Shown in pieces: positions 24,957-34,681 of a stretch of DNA of 64,000 bases. The stretch is from Larkinella punicea (GTDB lineage Bacteria > Bacteroidota > Bacteroidia > Cytophagales > Spirosomataceae). Position numbers and translations under genes: made by a program. Numbering within the stretch: the stretch's first letter is position 1; every line of letters starts with the position of its first letter. The notes beneath the pieces are model-generated. The model did no database searches and was not told where the DNA came from. It was given only the letters and a program-made list of their open reading frames with translations. The stretch is from the NCBI RefSeq assembly GCF_003334855.1, contig NZ_QOWE01000012.1:62001-126000 (forward strand). Reading direction: 5' to 3'.

Positions 24957-27527
24957 ATGAAAAAGTTTATACTTTTTGGTATTATTTTATGCTCTACCCT
25001 ATCCTTTGCCCAGCCTCCCGCTGGCAATCCGCAGGGGGGCGCTCGTCCGGCTCCGGTGATTCCCGGAACGGTCAATCCCGACGCCCCGCGCGGAAACGGT
25101 AGAATTTCCGGTGTTTTGATCGACTCTACGACGAACAAACCGGTCGAATTTGCTACCATTGCCCTGTTAAGCGTGCAAACCGGAAAGCCCATCGACGGTA
25201 CTACCAGCGATGAGAAAGGTAAATTTGCGCTTACAAAACTCGTGCCGGGCGAATACCGGCTGCAGGTGTCGTTTCTGGGCTATAAAAACAAGGAAACCGG
25301 TAAGCTGAAAATTGAACGCGGGTCAGACATCAACGTCGGCAATGTCACCCTGGCACCGGACGTAAAGACTTTGCAGGAAGTGAACGTAGTCGGCCAAACG
25401 CAGATTGTGGAGGAAAAAGTAGACCGGCTGGTGTATAACGCCGAAAAAGACATCACCAACAAGGGCGGTGACGCGTCGGAAGTGATGCGGAAAGTGCCGA
25501 TGTTGTCGGTCGATCTCGATGGCAATGTGACCCTGCGCGGGAGCAGCAACGTCCGGGTTTTGATCAACAACAAACCGTCGACGATTGTGGCCGCCAGCGT
25601 GGCCGACGCCCTCAAGCAGATTCCGGCGGATATGATCAAGTCGGTGGAAGTCATTACGTCGCCATCGGCCAAGTACGACGCGGAAGGTTCGGCCGGTATT
25701 ATCAACATCATTACGAAGAAAAACACCTTGCAGGGACTGACCCTGAACATGGACGCGGGCGTCGGAAACCGGGGCTCCAACCTGGGTCTGAACGGGAATT
25801 ACCGGGCCGGAAAAATGGGCTTTTCGCTGGGCGGTTTTGGCCGCGCCAACTACAACATCAAAGGCGGTTTTGAGAACACCCAACGCAGCTTTTTCGATGG
25901 CGTCACGACCGAAACCCGTCAGATCGCCGATACGAAAAACCAGTTCATTTTTGGCAATTACCAGCTCGGTTTCGACTATGACATTGCGAAGAACCAGAGC
26001 ATTACGGCATCGTTGCGTTATGGAGCCCAGAATGGCAAAACGTCGCAGAATCTGGCTACGGTTTTCTTTCCGGGCGGCATCATTCCCGGACAAACCACCC
26101 GGCGTGATGTCGACATCAAAAACCTGTCGGGAACCGTCGATCTGAACGTCGATTATACAAAGACTTTCAAAAAACCGCAACAGGAGTTCAGCATTCTGAC
26201 CCAGTTCAGCCGCAATAACCGCACAAACGATTACGAAGCCGATCTCTTCGGCAGTTCGTCGGACATCACGGGTCGCGACCGGAACGACAACCTGAGCTAC
26301 AACCAGGAATCCACGATTCAGATCGACTACCAAACCCCCGTCAAAGCCAATCAGTTGGTAGAATTTGGGGGAAAAGGCATCTTCCGGCAAGTGGACAGCG
26401 ACTATAAATATTTCATTTCGACCGGCCCGACCGGTGAATACACCCAGAATCCGACCCGCCCCAACAACGGTCTGGATTATGACCAGAATGTAGCCGCCAC
26501 GTATTTTTCGTACACCTACACCTCAAAAACGAAGTATACGATCAAGGCTGGTGCCCGGTATGAATACACGATGATCGATGCAAATTTCCGCTCGGAAATA
26601 CCGGGGCAATCCATCGACATTCCGAGTTACGGCAACCTGGTGCCGAGTATCAACATCTCAAAATCACTCAAAGGCGGAAAAACCGTTAAAATTGCGTACA
26701 ACCGGCGGTTGCAACGGCCCGGCATTCAGTTTCTGAACCCGAACATCAACGCAGCCAATCCGCAGAATATCACCTTTGGGAACCCGTATCTGGAACCGGA
26801 ACTGACCGACAACATTGAACTAAGCACCAGTGCGTATATCAAGAAAACCTACCTAAACTTCTCGTTTTTTGCCCGCCGGACCGACAATTCCATCGAGAAC
26901 GTTCGGACCACGAGCCAGGACGGCGTGATCACGACGACCTACCAGAATATCGGCCACAAAGAGAACTATGGTGCCAACGTGTTCGGGAACATCAGCCTGT
27001 TTTCGAAATGGCAGATCGGCGGTGGTGCCGACGCCTATTATTCATACATCACCAACAACAGTCCCACGCCATCGCTCAACGCGAGCAATTCCGGGGTCGT
27101 GGTAACGGGCCGGATGTTTACGAGTTTGAGCCTGAAAAAAGGCTGGGGCGTGCAGGGTTTTGGCTTCGTTCAGGGCCGGAGCGTGCAGTTGCAGGGCTAC
27201 CAGACCGGTTTTGCTTTCTATAGCCTGGGCATCAAGAAGGATATCAAAGACGATAAAGGGCAGACGAAGGGCAGTTTGGGCCTGGCAGGTGAAAACTTCC
27301 TGACCAATCCGTTTAACATGCGGACGGAACTTAGTTCACCAACTTTCCAGCAGAGCAACATCAACTACTTCTACAACCGGGGTATTCGGTTGACGTTCAG
27401 CTACCGGATCGGAAAAATGAGCTTCGACCAGCCCCAGCGCCGGAAAAAATCCGTCAACAACGACGACGTGAAAGACGGCGGTGATGGTGGTGGACAACCC
27501 GCCGGCGGAGCAGCCAAACAGAAATAG
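24957..27527 (+). CDS. Outer-membrane beta-barrel protein with carboxypeptidase-like N-domain (TonB-receptor-like)
   Basis: 856 residues from ATG 24957, whose product starts MKKFILFGIILCSTLSFAQ, a clean signal peptide. An earlier in-frame ATG at 24912 would bury it. A proline/glycine-rich stretch leads into a carboxypeptidase-regulatory-like domain (about 45-135), then a plug with VMRKVPMLSVDLDGN and INNKPSTI, and a barrel rich in aromatic strand ends. The C-terminus is a Lys/Gly-rich tail that is unusual for a barrel, whose last residue is normally aromatic. It shares architecture with the protein at 5272-7734. It is perhaps controlled by the sigma factor upstream. Confidence 0.92.
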   Translation: MKKFILFGIILCSTLSFAQPPAGNPQGGARPAPVIPGTVNPDAPRGNGRISGVLIDSTTNKPVEFATIALLSVQTGKPIDGTTSDEKGKFALTKLVPGEYRLQVSFLGYKNKETGKLKIERGSDINVGNVTLAPDVKTLQEVNVVGQTQIVEEKVDRLVYNAEKDITNKGGDASEVMRKVPMLSVDLDGNVTLRGSSNVRVLINNKPSTIVAASVADALKQIPADMIKSVEVITSPSAKYDAEGSAGIINIITKKNTLQGLTLNMDAGVGNRGSNLGLNGNYRAGKMGFSLGGFGRANYNIKGGFENTQRSFFDGVTTETRQIADTKNQFIFGNYQLGFDYDIAKNQSITASLRYGAQNGKTSQNLATVFFPGGIIPGQTTRRDVDIKNLSGTVDLNVDYTKTFKKPQQEFSILTQFSRNNRTNDYEADLFGSSSDITGRDRNDNLSYNQESTIQIDYQTPVKANQLVEFGGKGIFRQVDSDYKYFISTGPTGEYTQNPTRPNNGLDYDQNVAATYFSYTYTSKTKYTIKAGARYEYTMIDANFRSEIPGQSIDIPSYGNLVPSINISKSLKGGKTVKIAYNRRLQRPGIQFLNPNINAANPQNITFGNPYLEPELTDNIELSTSAYIKKTYLNFSFFARRTDNSIENVRTTSQDGVITTTYQNIGHKENYGANVFGNISLFSKWQIGGGADAYYSYITNNSPTPSLNASNSGVVVTGRMFTSLSLKKGWGVQGFGFVQGRSVQLQGYQTGFAFYSLGIKKDIKDDKGQTKGSLGLAGENFLTNPFNMRTELSSPTFQQSNINYFYNRGIRLTFSYRIGKMSFDQPQRRKKSVNNDDVKDGGDGGGQPAGGAAKQK

Positions 27528-27532
27528 TTATG

Positions 27533-27580
27533 AGTGAATAGTGAAGAGTGAGCTGACGCATTCACTCTTCACTATTCACT
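27533..27580. repeat. Perfect 19-bp inverted repeat
   Basis: Arms 27533-27551 and 27562-27580, AGTGAATAGTGAAGAGTGA and its complement, with a 10-base loop. The right arm reaches the stop codon of the ROK gene. The AGTGAATAG words recall the arms of the four-helix-bundle element. It could terminate both converging genes. Confidence 0.92.
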
Positions 27581-28499
27581 ACAACATCGCTGCGCCGAAA
27601 ACGCCCGCGCTGTCGCCCAGTTTGGGTTTCAGGAAATGGGTGCTGAGACGGCCTTCGTTGAAGACGTATTTTTTAGCCCGTTCGACACCCTCGGTATACA
27701 GCAGGTCGATGTTGCCAACGCCCCCGCCCAACACAATCGCATCGGGATCCAGCACGTTGATAATGACCGAAATCGCTTTCCCGAAGTTTTCCAGAAGCCG
27801 GTCGATGGTTTGCGAAGCATACGGATCGGTACCGGCCAGGTGACGGCCAACGATCTCTTTCATGTTCCGCTTTTCACCACTGATGTCGCTGTAATACCGT
27901 TGCAGTGCCGGGCCGGAAAAAACCTGTTCATTACAGCCGCGTTTACCGCAGTAACACGGGTAGCCATTTTCTTCCAGCGTAATGTGGCCCCATTCGCCCC
28001 CAATGCCCTGCAAACCGTTCTGAACAAAAGGCTGGCCGTCTTTTCCGCGAAAAACGACTCCGCCACCAACGCCCGTTCCCATGATGACGCCAAAAACCGC
28101 CCGGTAGTCCGGCACAACTTCCGGCACCGCCCCCAGCGTGGCTTCCGCGAGGGCAAAACAGTTGGCGTCGTTGGCAATGCTCACCGGAATGCCCAGCACT
28201 TTCTCCAGTTCCTGGGGCAGTGGCATACCGTTCAGGCAGGTGGTGTTGCAGCCTTTCATGACGTGCCGGGCCGGGTCGAAGGTGCCGGGCGTTCCGATGC
28301 CGATGTGGTCGGGTTGGTAACCGGTTTCGGCTTTGAGTAGATTTACAAGGCTGGCGATCTGATTGACAATGTGTTGATAGCCTTTATCCGCTTCGGTATC
28401 GATGCGTTTCCGAATCACAACGGCGTCGGGGGAGGGTGCCGACAGCACAACTCCTTCAATTTTGGTACCGCCCAGGTCGATACCCCAATAGGTTTGCAT
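27579..28499 (-). CDS. ROK-family sugar kinase (glucokinase-like)
   Basis: 306 residues. The ATP phosphate loop is DLGGTK (8-13); the catalytic Asp is D111 in SIANDAN; the ROK signature follows with GGEWGH (167-172) and the zinc cysteines in CYCGKRGC (182-189). GTGVGGG near 141-147 is the second nucleotide-binding turn. There is no helix-turn-helix, so it is an enzyme and not a repressor. It phosphorylates a hexose, probably glucose or fructose or an N-acetylated relative. It is isolated, with inverted repeats on both sides. Confidence 0.94.
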   Translation of the reverse strand: MQTYWGIDLGGTKIEGVVLSAPSPDAVVIRKRIDTEADKGYQHIVNQIASLVNLLKAETGYQPDHIGIGTPGTFDPARHVMKGCNTTCLNGMPLPQELEKVLGIPVSIANDANCFALAEATLGAVPEVVPDYRAVFGVIMGTGVGGGVVFRGKDGQPFVQNGLQGIGGEWGHITLEENGYPCYCGKRGCNEQVFSGPALQRYYSDISGEKRNMKEIVGRHLAGTDPYASQTIDRLLENFGKAISVIINVLDPDAIVLGGGVGNIDLLYTEGVERAKKYVFNEGRLSTHFLKPKLGDSAGVFGAAML

Positions 28500-28552
28500 G
28501 GAGATTTAAGAATTATTCTTCGCGAATTACGATAAAAGAATTAAAAAGTAGG

Positions 28553-28681
28553 AGTTATGAGTTAAGAATTAGAAGTGATGAGTGAAGATTGATTAGAAAA
28601 TCGTTACAACCCGTATGCATCATAGGCCTTAGCCAATCCCGTCTATCTTAACCCTTAACTTTTAATTTTTAACTCATAACT
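28553..28681. repeat. Imperfect inverted repeat, A/T-rich
   Basis: Arms 28553-28576 and 28658-28681 match 22 of 24, with AGTTATGAGTTAA words and an 81-base loop. The right arm shares AGTTAAAAATTAAAAGT with the repeat at 22682-22770. It lies in the divergent gap between the ROK kinase and the methyltransferase and ends 12 bases before the latter's ATG. Confidence 0.75.
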
Positions 28682-28693
28682 TTTAACTCCCTT

Positions 28694-29431
28694 ATGTGGT
28701 ACGAGAATTTTTTCAACGGATTGGTTCAGGAAGCCTGGAAAGCCGGTCAAACCGACGAGCAAACGGAACTGGAATGCGATTTTCTACACGACACGCTGGA
28801 CGTGCAACCCGGTGGGCGCGTGCTTGACATTTTTTGCGGTCACGGCCGTCATGCGCTCGAACTCGCCCGAATGGGCTATTCCGTCACAGGTGTCGACATT
28901 TCAACTGAATCCATCGGCGAACTCCGGACGGAAGCCAAACGGGAAAAACTGGCCGTAGAAGCCATCTCCGGGGATTTCATGACGCTTCCAATCGAGGGCG
29001 GATTTAAAGCCGCTTACTGCCTGGGCAATAGTTTTAGCTTTTTTCCGCACGACCAAATGCTGTTTTTTTTGCAAAAAATAGCCGGATTATTACCGGTGGG
29101 CGGGCGGTTTGTGGCCGACACGGCCATGATTGCCGAATCGGTCTTGCCCGATTTTGAGGAACGAAGCTGGATGCAGATCGGCGATATTACATTTTTGATG
29201 GAAAACGAATACGACGCCCGCGAGAGTTGCATTACGGCCCATCTGACGTATCTGCGGAGCGACCAGACCCAACGGCGAAAGTCCCGGCATTACATCTATA
29301 CCGTGGCCGAATTGCATCGTCTTTTTCAGAAAGCCGGGCTAACCATCACCGAACTACTTGGTAATCTGGATGGTTCCGATTTTCTGCTGGGTGACGAACG
29401 GCTGCTGCTGGTTGCCCGGAAAAAGATATGA
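28694..29431 (+). CDS. Class I SAM-dependent methyltransferase
   Basis: 245 residues. Motif I is RVLDIFCGHGRHALELA, motif II GYSVTGVDIS, with acidic EAISGDFM and a later AAYCLGNSF segment, all in the order of a Rossmann-like methyltransferase. There is no targeting signal. The cysteine in FCGHGRH is typical of the UbiE/Cfa-like small-molecule methyltransferase group of Bacteroidota, but the substrate cannot be assigned. Confidence 0.9.
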   Translation: MWYENFFNGLVQEAWKAGQTDEQTELECDFLHDTLDVQPGGRVLDIFCGHGRHALELARMGYSVTGVDISTESIGELRTEAKREKLAVEAISGDFMTLPIEGGFKAAYCLGNSFSFFPHDQMLFFLQKIAGLLPVGGRFVADTAMIAESVLPDFEERSWMQIGDITFLMENEYDARESCITAHLTYLRSDQTQRRKSRHYIYTVAELHRLFQKAGLTITELLGNLDGSDFLLGDERLLLVARKKI

Positions 29432-29575
29432 ATTGATGAACAAAGCGGTTTTCAGCCCCAAATTCCTGACGGCGGAACGATTAACTAGACAATTTATTGC
29501 AAAAATTGAATATTTGGAAGAATAATTAAGCCAGCATTAGATCGTTTGCGGAGTAATGTGTAGTTTAACGCCGAT

Positions 29576-29588
29576 TTAACACTGTTAA
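29576..29588. promoter_or_regulatory. Possible operator in front of the TetR gene
   Basis: TTAACACTGTTAA is a perfect odd palindrome 15 bases upstream of the ATG of the TetR gene. Position and symmetry suit autoregulation by a dimeric repressor; this is inference. Confidence 0.35.
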
Positions 29589-29603
29589 CTTGATGTAAAC
29601 CGT

Positions 29604-30197
29604 ATGGAGACACTTGAGCGCAAGCAACGCAGCCGGGAGCAAACCCGCGCCGGAATTGTTTTGACCGCTAAGGACATCGCTCGCCGGGAAGGTTGGCAAG
29701 CCGTGTCGATCCGTAAGATTGCCGATGCCATTGACTACAGTGCCCCGATTGTCTATGAATATTTCGATAGCAAGGATATTCTGCTCGATGAAATCCGGAA
29801 CGAAGGGTTTCGTCATTTACGACTGGAATACGACCGCATAAAAAAAGTATACCGTGACCCGGAAAAACGCCTGTTCGAAATGTCGGTGGCCCAGTGGCAA
29901 TTTGCCGTGGATCAACCCGAGATTTACCAGGTCATGTACAATTTGAACGGGGCTTTTTGCACCATTCCCGTCTGCGATTCCATCGAATTGGAAGCCATTA
30001 GCAGCAGCATTCGGGAAATTATCTTCTCTTTCATTCCCAAATCGAAGGAGAGCATTCAGAAATTGTATTTCGAGTGGTGGTCGTTGTCGCACGGCATGAT
30101 CACCCTGGCCATGATGCTCCGGGATCACCAGCCGCTGGAACAGTCGGAGCAGGTGTACCGCGACTCAATTCGCCGGTTTGTCCGCGGACTGCGATAA
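29604..30197 (+). CDS. TetR/AcrR-family transcriptional regulator
   Basis: 197 residues. The N-terminal helix-turn-helix covers about 12-60: VLTAKDIARREGWQAVSIRK then IADAIDYSAPIVYEYFDSKD, matching TetR_N. The C-terminal ligand domain resembles the WHG type (about 80-195). It ends at a strong terminator. The neighbours show no drug pump, so its ligand and target are unknown; autoregulation through the palindrome at 29576-29588 is likely. Confidence 0.92.
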   Translation: METLERKQRSREQTRAGIVLTAKDIARREGWQAVSIRKIADAIDYSAPIVYEYFDSKDILLDEIRNEGFRHLRLEYDRIKKVYRDPEKRLFEMSVAQWQFAVDQPEIYQVMYNLNGAFCTIPVCDSIELEAISSSIREIIFSFIPKSKESIQKLYFEWWSLSHGMITLAMMLRDHQPLEQSEQVYRDSIRRFVRGLR

Positions 30198-30219
30198 ATT
30201 AATCATCAAAGCCTGACAA

Positions 30220-30280
30220 TGAACGATGACTATCCCACCGCTTCGGCCGGGTCGATAATCATCGTTCATTTTTTATTTTT
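30220..30280 (+). terminator. Terminator of the TetR gene
   Basis: TGAACGATGA (30220-30229) pairs perfectly with TCATCGTTCA (30259-30268) over a 29-base loop and runs into TTTTTTATTTTT. The next gene starts only 26 bases later, so the AT tail may also serve its promoter. Confidence 0.8.
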
Positions 30281-30305
30281 CCCTAACCGACCTCCTGAAA
30301 TCTTC

Positions 30306-31577
30306 ATGCGCTACCTATTTTCGGTTTTATTCCTTGTCATTTTTACCACTTCGCAGGCTCAAAAACCAAAGCAACTCTTCATAAAAGCCGCTAAATTCTA
30401 CGATTCCGAAAAAAACGTTTTTCTGGTCAATCAGGATCTACTCATTGAAGGTGATCGGATTGTCGCGGTGGGCAGTGGCTTGAAAAAACCAAAAAACGCC
30501 CGGTTGATTGACCTCGGGAACAGCACCGTCACCCCCGGTTTGATCGATGCGCATACGCATCTTTTGATCAACCAGAAAATCACGAAAGATGGCCTGGAAG
30601 TTGCATCGAAAGTTCCGGCCGACGAGCGAATGAAACAGGCACTGGGCTTTGCCAAATCGAGTTTGATGGCCGGGTTGACCACCGTTCGGGATGTCGGCAA
30701 TTCCGGACAATTCCTGGATGTCAGTCTGAAAGAACAACTCAAGCGTGACGAAACGCCCGGTCCACGCCTGGTAGTTTCCGGGCCAATTCTGAGTCCGCCG
30801 GGTGGCCAGTTTGGCCGGTTGTTTCCCGCCGACAGCTTCCTGATCAACCAGGAATACCGGGTGGTCAAAGGGGCCGAAGATGCCCGGGCCGCCGTTCTGG
30901 AGCACATCCGACGCGGAGTGGACGTGATCAAGGTGTGCATGAACACCGACAACCGGGTGCTGGCTCCCGACGAGATAAAGGCCATTGTGGAAACCGCCCA
31001 CCAACAGAAAATTCCTGTCACCGCCCACGCCACCTACGACGAATCAGCGCGGGATGCGGTTTTGGCGGGGGTGGATGGCATCGAACACGGCTATTCCCTG
31101 TCGGACAGCACCTTGTCGCTGATGGCAAAACGCGGAACGTACCTGGTGCCCACCGACGTCTCCCGCGAGCAGGGCAAACTGCGCGTAGCGGCCATCGGTA
31201 TGAAAGGCAAAGAAGGCGAAGATTATCTGAACGGTGCGTTGAAAGGGTTTCATGACCGGCTCAACCGGGCCGTTAAAAAGGGCGTTCCCATCGTCTCCGG
31301 TTCTGATTATTACAACGACATCCCCGGTATTGATCGCGGAAAAGGCTCGGTCGATGTGCTGCTTTCGTACGCCGAAGCCGGAATTCCCATTCCGACAGTA
31401 CTTCAGTTTGCCACCCTGAATGCCGCCAAAGCGTTGGGCATTTCAAATCAAACCGGCACGTTAAAAAAAGGGATGAAAGCCGACCTGACGGTTTTTAAAG
31501 GCGATCTGGAAAAGGATTTCCCAACCGCCCTATTCGCCATCGAAATGGTGATCAAAGACGGTAAAGTCTACCCCTAG
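30306..31577 (+). CDS. Exported amidohydrolase (imidazolonepropionase-like)
   Basis: 423 residues from ATG 30306, chosen because it begins a signal peptide (MRYLFSVLFLVIFTTSQAQ) directly; the longer frame from 30219 overlaps the upstream terminator. Metal-binding motifs of the amidohydrolase barrel are visible: TPGLIDAHTHLL, VTAHATYDESARDA, GVDGIEHGYSLSD and SGSDYYND. Its relatives are periplasmic or secreted Xaa-Pro or Xaa-Arg dipeptidase-like enzymes. It converges with the sulfatase, with only 2 bases between stops. Confidence 0.9.
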   Translation: MRYLFSVLFLVIFTTSQAQKPKQLFIKAAKFYDSEKNVFLVNQDLLIEGDRIVAVGSGLKKPKNARLIDLGNSTVTPGLIDAHTHLLINQKITKDGLEVASKVPADERMKQALGFAKSSLMAGLTTVRDVGNSGQFLDVSLKEQLKRDETPGPRLVVSGPILSPPGGQFGRLFPADSFLINQEYRVVKGAEDARAAVLEHIRRGVDVIKVCMNTDNRVLAPDEIKAIVETAHQQKIPVTAHATYDESARDAVLAGVDGIEHGYSLSDSTLSLMAKRGTYLVPTDVSREQGKLRVAAIGMKGKEGEDYLNGALKGFHDRLNRAVKKGVPIVSGSDYYNDIPGIDRGKGSVDVLLSYAEAGIPIPTVLQFATLNAAKALGISNQTGTLKKGMKADLTVFKGDLEKDFPTALFAIEMVIKDGKVYP

Positions 31578-31579
31578 TT

Positions 31580-33091
31580 TCATTTCCCTTCCTTCACCGA
31601 TTTGAGCAAAGCCACCATTTCGGCGACGACCTGCGGGTTCTGTCCGGCAACGTTTTTCGTCTCGCCCAGGTCCGTCTTCAAATTATACAGTTGGGGCTGA
31701 GGATTGTTCCCCAATTCGGTGTTGGTGTTTTTCTGCACCACCGGTCCCTGGCTCGGTTCGATGTATTTCCAGTTTCCTTTCCGGATCGAAAGGGTGTTGT
31801 TCAACGCGTGTTCGATGACGTAATCGCGACCTTTCGGGTCTTTCCCAAGCAAGGCATTGAGGGTATTGAAACTGTCGGTGGCCTCTCCCTCGCCCACTTT
31901 CTGGCCCGTCAAAACCGCCAGCGAAGCCAGCAAATCGACCTGACTCAGCAGCGCATCGGAGGTTCCTGTCTTCACATTTCCCGGCCAGCGGACGATGAAC
32001 GGCACCCGCGTTCCGGCATCGAACGCGCTGTATTTCCCCCCGCGCAACGGCCCCGCCGGGGTGTGTCCGCCCAATTTCGCCACGGCCTCATCCTGGTAGC
32101 CATCGTCCACCACCGGGCCATTATCGCTGCTGATGATCACCATCGTCTGGTCTTTCAGGCCCAGTCGCTCCAGGGTTTTCATGACTTCTCCCACGCAATA
32201 ATCCAGTTGCAGAATGGCGTCGCCCCGTGGCCCCATACCGCTTTTGCCCACAAACCGGGAGTGCGGCATCCGGGGGACATGAATGTCGTGCGTCGAAAAA
32301 TAGACAAAAAACGGGCTTTTCTGATTCGTTTCGATAAACTGATTGACTTTACCGGTCAACACATCGGCCATTTCTTCATCGACCCACCGCGCCGATTTGC
32401 CTCCGCTCATGTATCCAATCCGGCTGACGCCGTTGATGATTGTCTGGTCGTGGCCGTGTGAAAACATCATCTTGAGCAGTTCCGGATTTGCTTTGCCGGT
32501 AGGTTCGGTTCCAATCGGATCTTTGTAACTCACCTGAACCGGATCGCTGGGGTTCAATCCGACAATGCGGTGGTTTTCCACGTACACGCAGGGAACGCGG
32601 TCGCCCGTTGCGGGCAGCAAAAAAGAGTAGTTGAACCCGATTTCCAGCGGCCCCGGTTTGATGTCGCCGTTCCAGTCCGGCCCGCCTTTGGGTCCCAGGC
32701 CCAGGTGCCACTTGCCAACTACGCCGGTTTGGTAACCTGCCCGCTGCAACATCCCGGGCAAGGTCACGCGGTTGGTCGGAATCAGCAGGGCCGCATCACC
32801 GGGGGCAATTCCGGTCCCGGTTTTTCGCCAGGCGTATTGGCCGGTCAGGAGCGAATACCGCGAAGGGGTGCAGGTGGCCGATGTGGCGTGGGCGTTCGTA
32901 AACCGCAAGCCTTCGGCGGCAACCCGGTCGATGTTCGGCGTTTTGACTTTCGTTGCGCCGTAGCAACTCAGATCGCCATAGCCCAAATCATCCGCATAAA
33001 TCAACACGATGTTGGGTTTCTGCTGGGCCTGAACGGCCAGTCCGGAAAAAACAAGAACACTGCAAAACAGGAAAAGAAATCTATTTTTCAT
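31580..33091 (-). CDS. Exported sulfatase (arylsulfatase type)
   Basis: 503 residues with a signal peptide ending near residue 22 (LAVQAQ). The formylglycine site is complete: C74 in CTPSR (74-78) with LLTG following. Calcium-binding DD at 34-35 in IYADDLGYGD, and GKWHLG and SSDNGP later complete the S1-type active site. C-type CxPSR requires activation to formylglycine by a separate enzyme not seen here. It acts on sulfate esters in the periplasm or outside the cell. It is last in the minus-strand run that starts at the sigma gene, 68 bases after the next sulfatase. Confidence 0.94.
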   Translation of the reverse strand: MKNRFLFLFCSVLVFSGLAVQAQQKPNIVLIYADDLGYGDLSCYGATKVKTPNIDRVAAEGLRFTNAHATSATCTPSRYSLLTGQYAWRKTGTGIAPGDAALLIPTNRVTLPGMLQRAGYQTGVVGKWHLGLGPKGGPDWNGDIKPGPLEIGFNYSFLLPATGDRVPCVYVENHRIVGLNPSDPVQVSYKDPIGTEPTGKANPELLKMMFSHGHDQTIINGVSRIGYMSGGKSARWVDEEMADVLTGKVNQFIETNQKSPFFVYFSTHDIHVPRMPHSRFVGKSGMGPRGDAILQLDYCVGEVMKTLERLGLKDQTMVIISSDNGPVVDDGYQDEAVAKLGGHTPAGPLRGGKYSAFDAGTRVPFIVRWPGNVKTGTSDALLSQVDLLASLAVLTGQKVGEGEATDSFNTLNALLGKDPKGRDYVIEHALNNTLSIRKGNWKYIEPSQGPVVQKNTNTELGNNPQPQLYNLKTDLGETKNVAGQNPQVVAEMVALLKSVKEGK

Positions 33092-33159
33092 CGGTTTAGG
33101 AAGCTGATTGCGTCAGGCATTGCACCATCGGCCGCGCTCAAAGTAGGGAATTCCCGGTT

Positions 33160-34575
33160 TTAATACAACGCTTTCCGCTTCGTCAGCGGAAATTCCGGGT
33201 GCTCAGTCCGGGTTTCGGCCATGAACGCTTTTATTTTAGCCACGATTTCCGGATGTTGGTCGGCCAGGTTCGTCTTCTCGCCAATGTCATCGGCCAGATT
33301 ATAGAGTTCAAAAGATTTTTCGTAGAACTTGATTCCCTTCCACGGCCCCATCACAACCGCCTGAATCGGCCCCTCCCGTTCGTTGATTTCCCAATACAAA
33401 GCATCATGAACCTGCTGGTTTTTCGGTTTTCCCAACAGCGTCGGCAGATAAGAAATTCCGTCGATGTTGGCGGTCGGTTTAATCCCGGCTACTTCGCAGG
33501 CCGTTGGCAGAAAATCCCAGAACGCACACGCATGACCCGACACCGACCCGGCTTTGATTTTCCCCGGCCAGCGGGCCACAAACGGCACCCGAATACCGCC
33601 TTCGTACAATTGCAGTTTCCCACCCCGAAACGGGCCATTGCTGTCGAAAAAACCGTTGTCGAAACCGGGGCCGTTGTCACTCGTAAAAACGACCAGCGTG
33701 TTTTCATCCAGCTTTTGCTTTTTCAGTTCGGCCATGATCTGTCCCACGTAACGATCCAACCGCGAAACCATGCCCGCATACGCGAGATTGCCGTCGGGAT
33801 CGTGGTGATAGTGAGCCACTTTCATTGGTCGCTCGGGCCAACCCTGATTCTGGTAGGGCTGTTTGGAATCGTCGGGCACGGTTAGCTCATTGTGTGGCAG
33901 CGTGAACGGCAGATACAGAAAAAACGGCCCGTTTTTGTGATCCTGAATGAAACTCAGCGCCTGACTCGCAAACGAGTCGTTCGAATACGTCCCAACTTTA
34001 TTCGCACAGTCGTTGTCCGGCAACAGCACCTTTTCCCGATTCTGCCAGATGTATTCGGGGTAGTAATGGTGCGCTTCTCGGTGGGTTTTGAAACCGTAAA
34101 AAACATCGAACCCCTGATCCAGCGCATGGCCCGTCGTGCCGCCTTCGTCCAGCCCCCATTTGCCGATGATGCCGGTTTGGTAGCCCGCCCGCTTCAACTC
34201 TTCGGCCACCGTCACATCCGTCGGAATTAAATTAGCCGGTTTTCCGGTCAGGCTCCATTCCGAGAGTTCGCGCACGGTGGCGTGGGCGGTGTGAATGCCG
34301 GTCATCAAAGCCGCCCGCGACGGTCCGCAAACGGAGGTGCCGCAATACTGCTGCCGAAAGTTCATGCCCTCCGTAGCCAGCCGGTCGAGGTTCGGCGTTT
34401 TGATTTTGGTTTGCCCATTGAATCCCACATCGCCGTAGCCCAAATCATCGGCCACGATCAGAATGATGTTCGGTTTCTTCGGGGCGTTTTTTTCGGTGGG
34501 TGTAAAGGAAAGAAAAACCAGCAACGGCAAAACCGCCCCCAAAGCCACCAGTGAAAAGAGTTTCATATTTTTCAT
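33160..34575 (-). CDS. Exported sulfatase (arylsulfatase type)
   Basis: About 471 residues from ATG 34575 (MKNMKLFSLV; ATG 34566 is an alternative). The N-terminus is hydrophobic to about residue 25, a signal peptide or anchor. Active-site C83 lies in CGPSR (83-87), with VADDLGYGDV, GKWGLDEGG and TSDNGPG. It is related to the neighbour at 31580 but clearly diverged; the two probably attack different sulfate positions on the same substrate. A CCCCTAAAGGGG palindrome lies 22 bases upstream. Confidence 0.94.
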   Translation of the reverse strand: MKNMKLFSLVALGAVLPLLVFLSFTPTEKNAPKKPNIILIVADDLGYGDVGFNGQTKIKTPNLDRLATEGMNFRQQYCGTSVCGPSRAALMTGIHTAHATVRELSEWSLTGKPANLIPTDVTVAEELKRAGYQTGIIGKWGLDEGGTTGHALDQGFDVFYGFKTHREAHHYYPEYIWQNREKVLLPDNDCANKVGTYSNDSFASQALSFIQDHKNGPFFLYLPFTLPHNELTVPDDSKQPYQNQGWPERPMKVAHYHHDPDGNLAYAGMVSRLDRYVGQIMAELKKQKLDENTLVVFTSDNGPGFDNGFFDSNGPFRGGKLQLYEGGIRVPFVARWPGKIKAGSVSGHACAFWDFLPTACEVAGIKPTANIDGISYLPTLLGKPKNQQVHDALYWEINEREGPIQAVVMGPWKGIKFYEKSFELYNLADDIGEKTNLADQHPEIVAKIKAFMAETRTEHPEFPLTKRKALY

Positions 34576-34596
34576 GTTAGTAAGGCTTTCGTTTGT

Positions 34597-34664
34597 TGCC
34601 CCCAACCCCCTAAAGGGGGCTCAAACATCCGGATTTGAAAGCCCCCTTTAGGGGGTTGAGGGCA
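34597..34664. repeat. Palindromic repeat, CCCCTAAAGGGG family, copy 2
   Basis: Arms 34597-34621 and 34640-34664 match 24 of 25 and enclose an 18-base loop with ATCCGGAT. The stem bases are one G/C pair longer in the core (CCCCCTAAAGGGGG) than in copies 1 and 3. It lies between the sulfatase and glycerophosphodiesterase genes. Confidence 0.92.
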
Positions 34665-34681
34665 AAAAGCAAACGTACTGA